This document shows positions 1 through 9,139 of a DNA stretch of 64,000 bases, in pieces. Position 1 is the first letter of the stretch. Each line of letters starts with the position of its first letter. This DNA is from Blautia luti (lineage in GTDB: Bacteria; Bacillota; Clostridia; Lachnospirales; Lachnospiraceae). Below the pieces are notes generated by a model. That model was given only the letters and a program-made list of their open reading frames with translations. It ran no database searches and was not told the origin of the DNA. The DNA is taken from assembly GCF_013304735.1 (NCBI RefSeq), contig NZ_JAAITI010000002.1:1-64000 (forward strand), given 5' to 3'. Position numbers and translations under genes: made by a program.

Positions 1-119
1 TGTATCATAGAAGAACCTTATAAACATTATTTTACAGAAAAAGTTTCATACTCTCATCGTAACACCCCGCCAAACATCCAATTACACAACATTTGAATAA
101 TCAGATTCTGTTCAATCTT

Positions 120-1076
120 TTATACTGTCAACAATTCAGCATTTTTTATGATATCTTTTATCTTTTTTTCGTCCATTTCAGCTACATCCGCGATCTGAGC
201 AGCTGTATAACCTTTGTTGTACATTTTCATAATCATTTCCCGTTTACCCATCTCAATTCCGGTTTCAATTCCAGTCTCTTTAATTTTCTGGCTCAAATTA
301 CACATAATACTCACATCCTCTCTAAAATCCTTTTCCATTGGAATTGCATATTCATTTCCAATGATATCCAGTTTTTCGTTTGCTGTTAAATCCTGAGATA
401 ACAATGCTCCCAGTAATCTATGTAATTCATATTTCTCCTCATGCTTCGGAAGTTCTTTGGCAAGTCCGATCATTACGATATTAACCAAGTCCAGTTTGCC
501 TTTCCATGCATGGGAATTTACAATACTATCTTTCACCAGGTGAATGTGTTCCAGACTATTTTCCGGCATATTCATACAAACCCAGATGGAATAGACTCGC
601 TTGATATCATTATAATTTGAATTTGAAAAATCTCTTTCCTTTTGTGAGGAAATCATACGGCTTACATAAAAGATTGCCCGATTCAATATATCATACCCAT
701 TTGGTTCGTCTTTTTGGGCTTCTACATTGATAATAATCTGCGATAATCCATCCTTCATCCTGACATAAAATATAATGTCAAATCGTATCATTTCCTCATG
801 AAGTTCCGGGTTTTCAGAATTAAGACCAACCACAAGAGATTCATCATTTTTAATAACAGTATTAGTAAAACCTGTTTCTATTGGAACAGTGTTAATAAAT
901 GGTTCGCCTTCAATATAAGGAACCACATCTTTCGGATCCATCCCTGCATATTCATCAACAGTCTTTACTAATATATGGGCCAGGATACTTTTCTGGCCAA
1001 GTAATCGTTTCGCGCTTTCATCATATTGTGCGTCTTTATCTGTCGTAAGAATCGTATTTTTGATTTCTGTATTCAA
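120..1076 (-). CDS. Rpn/PD-(D/E)XK nuclease family transposase-like protein
   Basis: 318 aa. The central segment fits the Rpn (recombination-promoting nuclease, PDDEXK_2) family: an acidic residue D100 in RFDIIFYVR, then E119 and Q121 in INVEAQKD, the usual D...ExQ/ExK core. The C-terminus has a tandem-like TGIETGIEMGK stretch followed by a short helix-turn-helix-like tail (YTAAQIADVAEMDEKKI), also typical of this family in Lachnospiraceae. The start codon is TTG, chosen because AAGGAG lies six bases upstream. Rpn proteins are DNA endonucleases tied to RecA-independent recombination and recently to phage defence; the role here is inferred. It lies next to an IS200/IS605 element but has its own leader. 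Confidence 0.85.
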   Translation of the reverse strand: MNTEIKNTILTTDKDAQYDESAKRLLGQKSILAHILVKTVDEYAGMDPKDVVPYIEGEPFINTVPIETGFTNTVIKNDESLVVGLNSENPELHEEMIRFDIIFYVRMKDGLSQIIINVEAQKDEPNGYDILNRAIFYVSRMISSQKERDFSNSNYNDIKRVYSIWVCMNMPENSLEHIHLVKDSIVNSHAWKGKLDLVNIVMIGLAKELPKHEEKYELHRLLGALLSQDLTANEKLDIIGNEYAIPMEKDFREDVSIMCNLSQKIKETGIETGIEMGKREMIMKMYNKGYTAAQIADVAEMDEKKIKDIIKNAELLTV

Positions 1077-1299
1077 AGTCTTTCTCCTTTTCTACAGCAC
1101 TTAAAAAACTATTCTTCGGCTATATATTTATTATACTCTAAATCTGCGTTTTCAACAACATCCAATTACCTATAGATTTTGTGAATATCCACTTTTGGTT
1201 TTAATACGTAAAAATCTTTTATAATATAAACAGTATCTCCTTGCTTACATCATAAAAGATTTCTCCAATAGTCTATATTAATTTTAATCATTTACTAGT

Positions 1300-1398
1300 G
1301 AACTACTCGGCAACTGAGTTACCAGAGCATCTGAATTAAGGCGGGATACCGCCTTTTCAGGGTGCGTCCATGACACCACTACTGTTTGCTCTTTAGAG
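1300..1398 (-). ncRNA. Probable omegaRNA (reRNA) scaffold and right end of the IS
   Basis: The stretch from the tnpB stop to the right-end hairpin is about 100 nt, G+C richer than its flank, and structured: a 7-bp stem (1338-1344 with 1349-1355, loop gata) followed by the terminal hairpin 1306-1327. In IS200/IS605 elements this region is transcribed with the tnpB 3' end as the guide RNA scaffold, and the bases just outside the right end serve as guide. By that rule the guide would be read on the minus strand from about position 1300 downward. Inferred from position and fold only. Confidence 0.6.
1306..1327 (-). repeat. IS right-end imperfect palindrome
   Basis: Reads CTCGG-c-AACT-g-AGTT-a-CC(a)GAG on the plus strand: a stem with one internal C.A mismatch and one bulged A. 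The left-end copy at 3231-3251 has the same layout with a compensating base-pair change, supporting a real structural element recognised by TnpA. Confidence 0.75.
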
Positions 1399-2655
1399 CT
1401 ATACAGCTACTTTTATTATTTCTGGCGTTTTTAGTCCGGTTACGGACAGTTCCTTTTTCTCTCCGGATACGGAGAGATATTTTCTCAGGATGTTATATGC
1501 ACCTACAGCATCTGCGTTATACTTCCGGTTTCTGTCCCTGTACAGTCCCCTTTGTTTTCGGTTGCATGGCTGTGCATATCTTTTTTCCACCTCTGGTGAC
1601 AGCGGACTGCACTGGCTGGTATAGCTTTCTTCCTGTCTTACAAAACGGATCCCGTACATCTTAAGCTTATATTCCATCATGCTATAGAGCCTGTTATACG
1701 GCAGATTGTGGAACTTCTGGTTTGTTCTGTGTCCCAGGTCTTTTCCTTTCCGGATATTCCGGATATCCCCTGCCACAACACAGGTAATTCCCTGTTCACG
1801 GCAGTATTTTGCAAAGTATCTTGTGATCTTGTGTAGATAATCCGTTACCGAGTTCTGCTTTTTCTGATATAATCTGCGAATATGTTTTGATGTGACTGGA
1901 TGTTTTATTCCCTTCACAGACTGCTGTCCATACCATTGTGCCTGCACCCTTGCAATCTCTTTATGAAAATATCTTTCCAATGCAAGATATCTTCTGCCCA
2001 GGATAAATGTATTCCCATTCCCGGAATCATAGCATGTCATAAGATTATGAAGTCCCAGATCAACTGACAGATAGTGTCCATTCTGCGAAAGTTCTTCCCT
2101 CTCTGAAATCTCATAAACAACAATAACTTTACATTCACCTTTTTCCGGTGGGTAGATCCGCAACTGTTTGATCTGATCCATGCCCTTGAAAATCTTATTT
2201 TCAAGATAAAGAAAGTTCTCATGGATCTGATACGTTTCTTCCATATATCTTTTTAATGCTTTTGGAAGGGACAGACGGACTTTTTCTGTGTCCCATTCAT
2301 GTACAATTCCCATCTGCATATAGGTAATGGGGATACTTTCCTGTTTAAACCGCGGTGGTCTGGGATTCTCAATCCCTCCGGATCTTTTCAAGGCGTAAAA
2401 AGATTTCCATGCTTTATCCAGCAGCTTGCAGACTTCCTGGGCTGTCTGAGATGGAAGCTGTTTATACCACAGATCCTCTCTATGGGATTTTTTCTGATAA
2501 TACCAGTCCGGGTATTTCTCCATTCCCATTTCTTTGTAATGCTGACGTTCGTAATTACAGACATTCCAGAGCTTGGATGCCGCATAACACATATGTCCGA
2601 TGACGTTTGCATATTCCTGACTGACCTTTATGGATGTTTTCTTTGACAGCAGCAT
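1399..2655 (-). CDS. tnpB: RNA-guided endonuclease TnpB (IS605 OrfB family)
   Basis: 418 aa, normal length for TnpB. RuvC-like acidic residues are visible: D199 in LSVDLGLHNL, E343 in EESYTSQC, and D382 in NADAVGAYNIL. The insert between the second and third motifs, normally a four-cysteine zinc ribbon, has only C349 and C364, so the zinc finger is degenerate. The N-terminus is the helical OrfB_IS605 region. The gene starts 17 bp after the tnpA stop with a GAGGTGG ribosome site. In the family TnpB uses a guide RNA from its own 3' end to cleave the donor site and favour IS retention; activity here is inferred. The catalytic triad is intact. Confidence 0.93.
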   Translation of the reverse strand: MLLSKKTSIKVSQEYANVIGHMCYAASKLWNVCNYERQHYKEMGMEKYPDWYYQKKSHREDLWYKQLPSQTAQEVCKLLDKAWKSFYALKRSGGIENPRPPRFKQESIPITYMQMGIVHEWDTEKVRLSLPKALKRYMEETYQIHENFLYLENKIFKGMDQIKQLRIYPPEKGECKVIVVYEISEREELSQNGHYLSVDLGLHNLMTCYDSGNGNTFILGRRYLALERYFHKEIARVQAQWYGQQSVKGIKHPVTSKHIRRLYQKKQNSVTDYLHKITRYFAKYCREQGITCVVAGDIRNIRKGKDLGHRTNQKFHNLPYNRLYSMMEYKLKMYGIRFVRQEESYTSQCSPLSPEVEKRYAQPCNRKQRGLYRDRNRKYNADAVGAYNILRKYLSVSGEKKELSVTGLKTPEIIKVAV

Positions 2656-2672
2656 TTCCCACCTCTATGATC

Positions 2673-3083
2673 TCAATAAGCTTTACTCTGATGCTCAATA
2701 TATCTGCGGATATTTTCTTCCGACACAGACCCGACCGTTTCCACATAATAGGAATGGTTCCACAGCTCTCCTTTCCAAAGCTGTTCTCTTATTTCCGGAA
2801 AACGTTCGAATAATTTCCTGCCGGTGATCCCTTTCAGATATTTCACGATCGCAGTTATGGATAATTTGGGAGGAGCAGACACAAAACAGTGCACATGGTC
2901 TCCTTCCCCGCATTCAAACAAATGGACGGTAAAACCTTTATCCGCTGCGATCTCCTGCACCAGCTCCTGAAGATATGCTTCAATCTCCGCATTCAATATC
3001 TTCCGCCGGTATTTCACTGACCATACCATATGGTAATTAATATTGCACACACAAGTGCGGTAATGTATAAGATTCTCCTTCAT
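2673..3083 (-). CDS. tnpA: IS200/IS605 transposase TnpA (Y1 HUH)
   Basis: 136 aa from the ATG at 3083, which gives the usual family length; a longer reading from 3116 adds a hydrophobic run not seen in the family. The HUH metal motif is H63-V-H65 (GDHVHCFV) and the nucleophile is Y128 in NIRRYIEHQ. The protein cuts and rejoins single-stranded IS ends through a 5'-phosphotyrosine link, acting on hairpins like those at 1306-1327 and 3231-3251. Upstream of tnpB in the same transcript. No truncation seen, so the element may still be mobile. Confidence 0.95.
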   Translation of the reverse strand: MKENLIHYRTCVCNINYHMVWSVKYRRKILNAEIEAYLQELVQEIAADKGFTVHLFECGEGDHVHCFVSAPPKLSITAIVKYLKGITGRKLFERFPEIREQLWKGELWNHSYYVETVGSVSEENIRRYIEHQSKAY

Positions 3084-3200
3084 ACATATAGTATAGCATA
3101 GTATTAAGAATATCACAATAAAATGCCGAACATATTTTCTTTTTTAATAAAGCTGGATACAGCATTTTTTAGTAAAAAAATAAATATATTTTACTTATAA

Positions 3201-3251
3201 TGTGCAGATATGCACAGTTTACGCTTTCATCTCGGCAATTGAATTACCGAG
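3201..3251 (-). repeat. IS left-end hairpins
   Basis: Two stem-loops upstream of tnpA: TGTGCA-gata-TGCACA at 3201-3216 and CTCGG-c-AATT-g-AATT-a-CCGAG at 3231-3251. The second matches the right-end hairpin in stem, central base and the C.A mismatch, with AATT/AATT in place of AACT/AGTT. Confidence 0.72.
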
Positions 3252-3742
3252 GATTCCCGCTTATCTTCCTAAAAAAATAGATAATTGCAAATTCGTTTCC
3301 CAGTGCCATGCAATCATCAGAAAAAAATGTCTAGGTTGTTTTATGACCACATTTTTACCCAGTTTTTGTTACTACTTGAGCGTATTCCTTACCACTGAGT
3401 ACCATTTACTGATAGAAGTTCATGAGTCGTTAAACCGCATATTTCCTGTATTTATGCGAGTTTCCGTAGATACTGAAATTTCACTACCACATTTTTGGAC
3501 TCAATGCCATTCTGTCTAAATCTCCTATTCTATACGGTGTAACACCGTTTTATCTTAAATCTGACCATGTTTGTGCCACAGTGAAAATTGCTTTTTAGAT
3601 CTGTGTATAAACATGGCCAGATAGTAGTTAGTTGCATTTTTAAAACTTATTAAGTTTAACATATCCGGGCAGGAGGTTCAAGATACTGTGATGAGAAAAT
3701 TTTATTAAAATTGTTTTCGGCTTATTTTATCAAAGACTCAGA
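3252..3742. other. Gene-free stretch with two inverted repeats
   Basis: No convincing gene on either strand. It holds a 6-bp stem ACGGTG-taa-CACCGT at 3534-3548 followed by TTTTATC, and a 12-bp inverted repeat with one mismatch, CTGaCCATGTTT at 3561-3572 and AAACATGGcCAG at 3609-3620. Neither sits at an ideal distance from the GH3 stop to be called its terminator with certainty. Confidence 0.5.
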
Positions 3743-5851
3743 TCATTCTATATTGAATCGAAGTTCTAAAGGCTTTCTTTTTAATAGCCTTTCACTTCGG
3801 CGATCCGGCTGGGAAGTTCCAATATAAACAGAAAATTCATCACTGTCTATATACCTTTTTCCTTCTTCATCCACAATCTGCAATGCATCTTTATCAATTT
3901 CTATTTCAAAAGTTTCTTTTTCTCCGGCATTCAGATGTACTCGTTTGAATGCACAGAGGTGATAATTTCTTACCGCATATTTTGATTTCCAGTCCTTGAT
4001 ATAAACCTGCACTACATCGTCGGTGTCTGCCAGACCTTCATTTTTTACAGTACATTTTAATTTTAAATTCTTATGTTTCTGTGGCTTTTCCGTAAATTCC
4101 GCAGCTTCTGCAAATACATCTCCGTAGGTAAGCCCAAATCCGAAGGGATATAATGCTTCCTTCTTCATATACCGGTAAGTTCTGTTTTCCATGGAATAAT
4201 CGGTAAACTCCGGAAGATCATCGGTATCATAATAGAATGTAACTGGAAGCTTTCCGCTTGGGGACACCTTGCCAAATAATATGTCTGCCAGTGCTGTTCC
4301 GCCTTCAGCACCCGGATACCAGGCTTCAAGAACTGCATTTGTATGTTGATCTGCATAACGAAGATCCATTGCACTTCCTGACATTAATACGGCGACAACT
4401 GGTTTTCCAGCTGCTGCAACCGCTTCCAGAAGCTTCTGCTGGCAAAGAGGAAACTCTAGAGATTCTTTGTCTCCCGCCTGACCAGCATTTCCCTCATCCG
4501 GTTCTTCCCCCTCAACGGTTTCATCCAGACCGAGCACAAGAATAACAAGATCACTGTGTTTTGCAGTAATTATCGCTTCTGAGATCCGGTCATCCGGCCA
4601 TGCCAGAGACTCGGTTTTATCCTTATACAGATGGCAGCCTTCTGAATACAGAACTCTGCAGGTTTCTCCCGCCTCCTTTTGGATTCCATCCAAAACAGTT
4701 ACATAATGTGAGGAAGTTCCGTGATAATTTCCAGAAAGCACTCTTCTGCTGTTTGCATTTGGTCCTATTACACCAATTGTCTTTATTCTGCTTTTATCTA
4801 AAGGAAGGATTCCATCATTCTTTAAAAGAACGATTCCTTTCTCTGCCGCTGTGACCGCAAGTTTTCTATGTCCCTCACACTCCACAACTTCATAAGGAAT
4901 ACTGTCATATTCACTTCCATCAAATAATCCTAATAGAAACCGCGTTGTATACAGTCTGACACAGGATCTGGTAATCTGCTCTTCCGTGATCAGTCCCTTC
5001 TTCAGCGCAGCCATTATATAAGCATACGTGCATCCGCAGTTTAGGTCACAGCCCGCATCCAGCGCCATTTTTACAGATTCTTTTGGCCCTTCCGTCACTT
5101 TGTGGTTCAAATGGAAATCCCGGACTGCCCAGCAGTCTGATACAACATGTCCTTTGAATCCCCAGTCATCTCTTAATATATCTTTCAGCAATGTTTTACT
5201 TCCACAGCATGGTTCGCCATTTGTCCGGTTATAAGCTCCCATTACAGCTTCAACGTCCGCTTCCTTCACAAGGGCTTCAAAAGCTGGAAGATAAGTTTCA
5301 TACAAATCTTTTGGAGAAGCCTTCGCATCAAATTCGTGTCGGAGTGCTTCTGGTCCGGAATGTGCTGCAAAATGCTTTGCACAGGCTGCTGCCTTCATTG
5401 TATCCCCATCGCCCTGAAGTCCTTTTACAAATGCGACCCCAAGTCTTGAAGTCAGATAAGGATCCTCTCCATAAGTTTCATGTCCTCTTCCCCATCGAGG
5501 ATCCCTGAAAATATTGACATTGGGAGACCAGAACGTAAGGCCTTTGTAAATATCCCTGTCCCCTTCCCTGGAAAATGCATGATACTTTGCTCTTCCTTCT
5601 TCTGCGATTACATCTGCAATTTCTTTTAGTTTTTTATCATCAAACATTGCAGCCAGTGCGATCGCCTGCGGGAAAACAGTAGCAGTTCCGGCCCGGGCCA
5701 CTCCGTGAAGAGCCTCATTCCACCAGTTATAAGCGGGAATTCCAAGGCGTTCAATTGACGGTGCATCAAACTTCAGCTGCCCTGCTTTTTCTTCTACCGT
5801 CATTCTGGCAACTAACGCTTCCGCTTTTTTTCTTGCTTCCTCTCTGTTCAT
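3743..5851 (-). CDS. Glycoside hydrolase family 3 (beta-xylosidase/beta-glucosidase type)
   Basis: 702 aa, full length for a GH3 with N-terminal TIM barrel, alpha/beta sandwich and C-terminal fibronectin type III-like domain. The early YNWWNEALHGVA motif and FRDPRWGRGHETYGEDPYL are typical of the xylosidase/arabinofuranosidase branch. The nucleophile is D239 in GHVVSDCW; KHF, the Lys-His pair after CA at about 158-161, binds sugar. No signal peptide, so it probably acts in the cytoplasm on imported oligosaccharides. AGGAAAGGA precedes the ATG. It follows a broken AraC gene on the same strand and lies near glucuronate catabolism genes, which suggests a glucuronoxylan-use locus. Substrate is inferred. 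Confidence 0.93.
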   Translation of the reverse strand: MNREEARKKAEALVARMTVEEKAGQLKFDAPSIERLGIPAYNWWNEALHGVARAGTATVFPQAIALAAMFDDKKLKEIADVIAEEGRAKYHAFSREGDRDIYKGLTFWSPNVNIFRDPRWGRGHETYGEDPYLTSRLGVAFVKGLQGDGDTMKAAACAKHFAAHSGPEALRHEFDAKASPKDLYETYLPAFEALVKEADVEAVMGAYNRTNGEPCCGSKTLLKDILRDDWGFKGHVVSDCWAVRDFHLNHKVTEGPKESVKMALDAGCDLNCGCTYAYIMAALKKGLITEEQITRSCVRLYTTRFLLGLFDGSEYDSIPYEVVECEGHRKLAVTAAEKGIVLLKNDGILPLDKSRIKTIGVIGPNANSRRVLSGNYHGTSSHYVTVLDGIQKEAGETCRVLYSEGCHLYKDKTESLAWPDDRISEAIITAKHSDLVILVLGLDETVEGEEPDEGNAGQAGDKESLEFPLCQQKLLEAVAAAGKPVVAVLMSGSAMDLRYADQHTNAVLEAWYPGAEGGTALADILFGKVSPSGKLPVTFYYDTDDLPEFTDYSMENRTYRYMKKEALYPFGFGLTYGDVFAEAAEFTEKPQKHKNLKLKCTVKNEGLADTDDVVQVYIKDWKSKYAVRNYHLCAFKRVHLNAGEKETFEIEIDKDALQIVDEEGKRYIDSDEFSVYIGTSQPDRRSERLLKRKPLELRFNIE

Positions 5852-5921
5852 CCTTATTCCTTTCCTGGTACAATTACCGTTTCATTTCTCTTTGATGATT
5901 CCTGTGATTAGATCGATACTC

Positions 5922-5944
5922 ATCCATGCATTATGTACATGGAT
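5922..5944. promoter_or_regulatory. Inverted repeat between araC-type gene and GH3
   Basis: ATCCATG (5922-5928) and CATGGAT (5938-5944) form a perfect 7-bp inverted repeat with a 9-bp spacer, about 70 bp upstream of the GH3 start. It could be an operator or an RNA hairpin in the leader. Confidence 0.4.
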
Positions 5945-5977
5945 ATAATGTATGGATCTGAAACGACTGCACTTCCA

Positions 5978-6855
5978 TTAAAATTCCGGTATATTCATAA
6001 CCGTCTCCTGCCATTCTTTCGGGGACATTCCGTATTCTTTGCGGAATGCTTTATAGAATCCGGAATAATCTTTGAAGCCAAACAGCAGATAAGCTTCGCT
6101 GATTTTCATGTTATTCCGGATTGCCTCTCTGCATGCCTCCAGTCTCTTTTTCTGCACATACTGATGAACTGACATTCCAATATGATCCTTAAAAAATGGG
6201 CAATATGATATTTACTGACAAAAAATTCTGCTACCATCCTGTCCAGAGACAATTCTTCTTCCAGATGCTCTTCAATATAGTCTATCAATCTTTCTGACAG
6301 CTGCTGTTCCTCCTGAACACTACGCTCATGTCTTTCATTATATACAGTCCGGTTTAAATGAAGAAGCAGATCGCTGACGCACAGGGAAACCTTCGCCGCT
6401 TTTCCAAAACGATTGGAATAAATTTCCTCCAGCAAATGAAATACTTTTGTCTGAATCGTATTAAAAGCGATTCTGTCGTGATGGAAAATATATTCTCCTT
6501 TTGTCTGCACCAGCTGTATCAAATAGCCATACTCCCTAGCATCTTCCATCAAGCGGTTCAGATAGTCAACCGTAATCCAGAATACAAACCTTTTATAGGG
6601 CACGCTTTCATCGTGAATGACTGCATGATGCTCCAGACCAGGAGGCACTACCGCCACGTCTCCGTATTGCAGCGGATATTCTTTTTTCTCTATCTCAAGA
6701 GATACATCACCCTCCAGAAAAAAATAAATCTCATAGTAATCATGGATATGGTTGGCAACCTTTTTCATATGCTGATCTTTATAATAATAAATTTCGAAGT
6801 CTCTTGAAACCATATACTGCCTTGTATTAAATTGGGTGTTTAACTTCTTTCTCAT
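5978..6855 (-). pseudogene. AraC-family regulator, frameshifted
   Basis: About 290 codons. The start at 6855 is chosen for GGAGG ten bases upstream. The N-terminal half is a cupin (HIHDYYEIYFFLEGDVSLEI, YGDVAVVPPGLEHH); the C-terminal half is an AraC DNA-binding domain. The reading frame breaks at the run of six A (plus strand 6191-6196). With one more base it would read SKYHIAHFFKDHIGMSVHQY and continue into the second helix-turn-helix (AYLLFGFKDYSGFYKAFRKEYGMSPKEW), which is now in another frame. It would control the GH3 gene downstream or the divergent uronate genes. A single homopolymer indel can be a sequencing error, so the gene may be intact. Confidence 0.85.
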
Positions 6856-6923
6856 CTTCCGCCTCCGAACCACCGAAATATCGTTCCTATCCAATAAAAT
6901 CAGCATATCATTTTACCGCAACT

Positions 6924-6951
6924 TTGGCAATGTATACAACAATTCTGCCAA
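6924..6951. promoter_or_regulatory. Inverted repeat in the divergent araC/uxuA region
   Basis: TTGGCA (6924-6929) and TGCCAA (6946-6951) form a perfect 6-bp inverted repeat in the 172-bp gap between the AraC-type gene and uxuA. Its place fits an operator for the divergent promoters; no binding protein can be assigned. Confidence 0.4.
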
Positions 6952-7027
6952 TCGTATTTTCCATATATTTTCTTATAATAAAATTAACAAAAAACAACAT
7001 TCACAAAAAGAAAGGATCTTAAATACT

Positions 7028-9139
7028 ATGGAAATGACATTGAGATGGTATGGCTCAAGTTTTGATACGGTAACCTTAAAACAAATTCGACAGATTCCCG
7101 GAGTAACCGGAGTGATCACAACCTTGTACGATACGGCTCCGGGAGAAGTCTGGAGCAGGGAACGTATCCACGCAATGAAAGAAGAGGTAGAAGCAAACGG
7201 GCTGCATGTATCCGGAATTGAAAGCGTCAATGTTCACGATGCGATCAAAATCGGAAATAAAGACCGTGACCTCTATATTAACAACTATATCGAAACACTT
7301 GAAAATCTGGGAAAAGAAGATATTCATCTCGTATGCTATAATTTCATGCCGGTTTTCGACTGGACGCGAACGGAGCTTGCAAGAAAACGTCCTGACGGTT
7401 CTACCGTCCTTGCCTATACTCAGGCTGCTGTTGATGCATTAAATCCGGAAGACATGTTCCATTCAATTGCTTCCGACACAAACGGATCTATCATGCCAGG
7501 ATGGGAACCGGAACGTATGGCACATATCAAAGAACTTTTTGAAATGTACAAAGATGTTGATGATGAGAAGCTTTTTGCAAATCTAAAATATTTTCTCGAA
7601 CGCATCATGCCAGTCTGCGACAAATATGACATCAATATGGCCATTCATCCGGATGATCCGGCATGGAGTGTGTTTGGTCTTCCACGAATCATCATTAACA
7701 AGAAAAACATTCTCCGCATGATGAAAATGGTGGATAATCCACACAATGGAGTTACCTTCTGTTCCGGTTCTTACGGAACAAATCTAGAAAATGATCTTCC
7801 TGATATGATCCGCTCATTAAAAGGAAGAATCCACTTTGCTCATGTGCGTAATCTGAAATTTAATTCTCCGTCAGATTTTGAAGAAGCTGCACATCTTTCC
7901 AGCGATGGATCCTTTGATATGTATGAAATCATGAAAGCTCTCTATGATATTGATTTCCAGGGCCCAATTCGTCCGGATCACGGCCGCATGATCTGGGATG
8001 AAGTTGCAATGCCCGGGTATGGACTCTATGACAGAGCATCCTACAACCGATTAAAAGAAATTTTCGGAAATGGATCCCTGCAGCTTGCTTCTTTTACCAT
8101 TACCGAAAAAGGATATTCCTTAAATGACAGCCAGGGACTTCCTCTTCCAGATGTTTTGGCAGATTTTACCGGCGGTCCAAAAACTCCGGTCAGCTGCATG
8201 GGAAAAGTAGCCGCTCTTTTATACCATCGTTTTACAAAAGGCGGTCTCCCAATTGCTATGGTCAGTATGGATAACTGTTCGCACAATGGAGACAAACTGA
8301 AAACAGCAATCACTGCATTTGCGGAAAAATGGGTGGAAAACAATCTTGTTGAGCCTGAATTCTTAACTTATGTAACTTCAAATAAAGTATCGTTCCCATG
8401 GACAATGATTGACAAGATCACGCCTCGTCCCAATACCTCTGTGGAGGAACTTTTAAAGAAAGATGGTGTACAGGATCTTGATCCGGTCATTACCGGCAAA
8501 CATACTTATGTTGCACCTTTTGTCAACTCAGAAGAATGTGAGTATCTTGTAATCGAAGATGTCTTTCCAAACGGCCGCCCTGCATTAGAAAAAAGCGGGT
8601 TTATTTTCACAGACCGCGAAACTGTAGATAAGGTAGAACGAATGAAAGTATGTACCTGTCTGAATCCTCTCCATACCGCACTTGCTGTTTTTGGATGCCT
8701 GCTTGACTACAAACTGATTGCCGAGGAAATGAAGGATTCCACACTTAAAACTTTAGTGGAAAGACTGGGATATCAGGAGGGCCTTCCTGTTGTTATGGAT
8801 CCAGGAATCCTGAATCCAAAAGAATTTCTGGATACTGTGCTTGGTATCCGCATTCCAAATCCTTTTATGCCTGACACGCCGCAGCGAATTGCTACAGATA
8901 CTTCCCAAAAGCTTTCTATTCGTTACGGGGAAACTATCAAAGCCTACGAGAAATCTTCTACTCTGCAAACATCAGACCTGAAAATGATCCCTCTTGTATT
9001 TGCCGGATGGCTTCGGAATGGCATCAGAAATTGGCAAAAGAAAAAGAACAGATTGGATTTCTGGTACTGCCCTCTTTCCGTCCTGGAAATGCACTCGACA
9101 TTGAAAAGAGAGGATTTTCTGACTACATATCTCTGTTAA
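7028..9139 (+). pseudogene. uxuA: Deletion chimera: mannonate dehydratase fused to fructuronate reductase fragment
   Basis: The open frame starts at 7028 (AAAGGA 11 bases upstream). Residues 1 to about 336 are UxuA, mannonate dehydratase, almost complete: HPDDPAWSVFGLPRI, GVTFCSGSYG, HFAHVRN and RPDHGRMIWDE are all present. At about 8035 the sequence passes in frame from UxuA (MPGYGLYDRA) straight into the interior of UxuB, fructuronate reductase (YNRLKEIF...ASFTITEKGYSL), without the UxuA tail, the UxuB start or the N-terminal part of its Rossmann domain. The UxuB part ends at about 9010 (IPLVFAGWLR), where a second deletion joins it out of frame to uxaC. UxuA function could survive; UxuB cannot. 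Confidence 0.85.

Larger units (their letters stand above)
1300..3255 (-). mobile_element. IS200/IS605-family insertion sequence
   Basis: Complete-looking element of about 1.95 kb: tnpA (Y1 HUH transposase) then tnpB on the minus strand, with related imperfect hairpins at both edges (1306-1327 and 3231-3251). There are no terminal inverted repeats or target duplications, as expected for a single-strand peel-and-paste element. Outer cleavage points are not resolved exactly; the limits given are the hairpins plus a few bases. Confidence 0.8.

Noticed and set aside
1-119. Left edge as part of a gene
   Set aside because: No frame with coding character; only AT-rich DNA.
3202-3519. Plus-strand frame of 105 codons beside the IS
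   Set aside because: It overlaps the IS left-end hairpin and has no ribosome site or family pattern.
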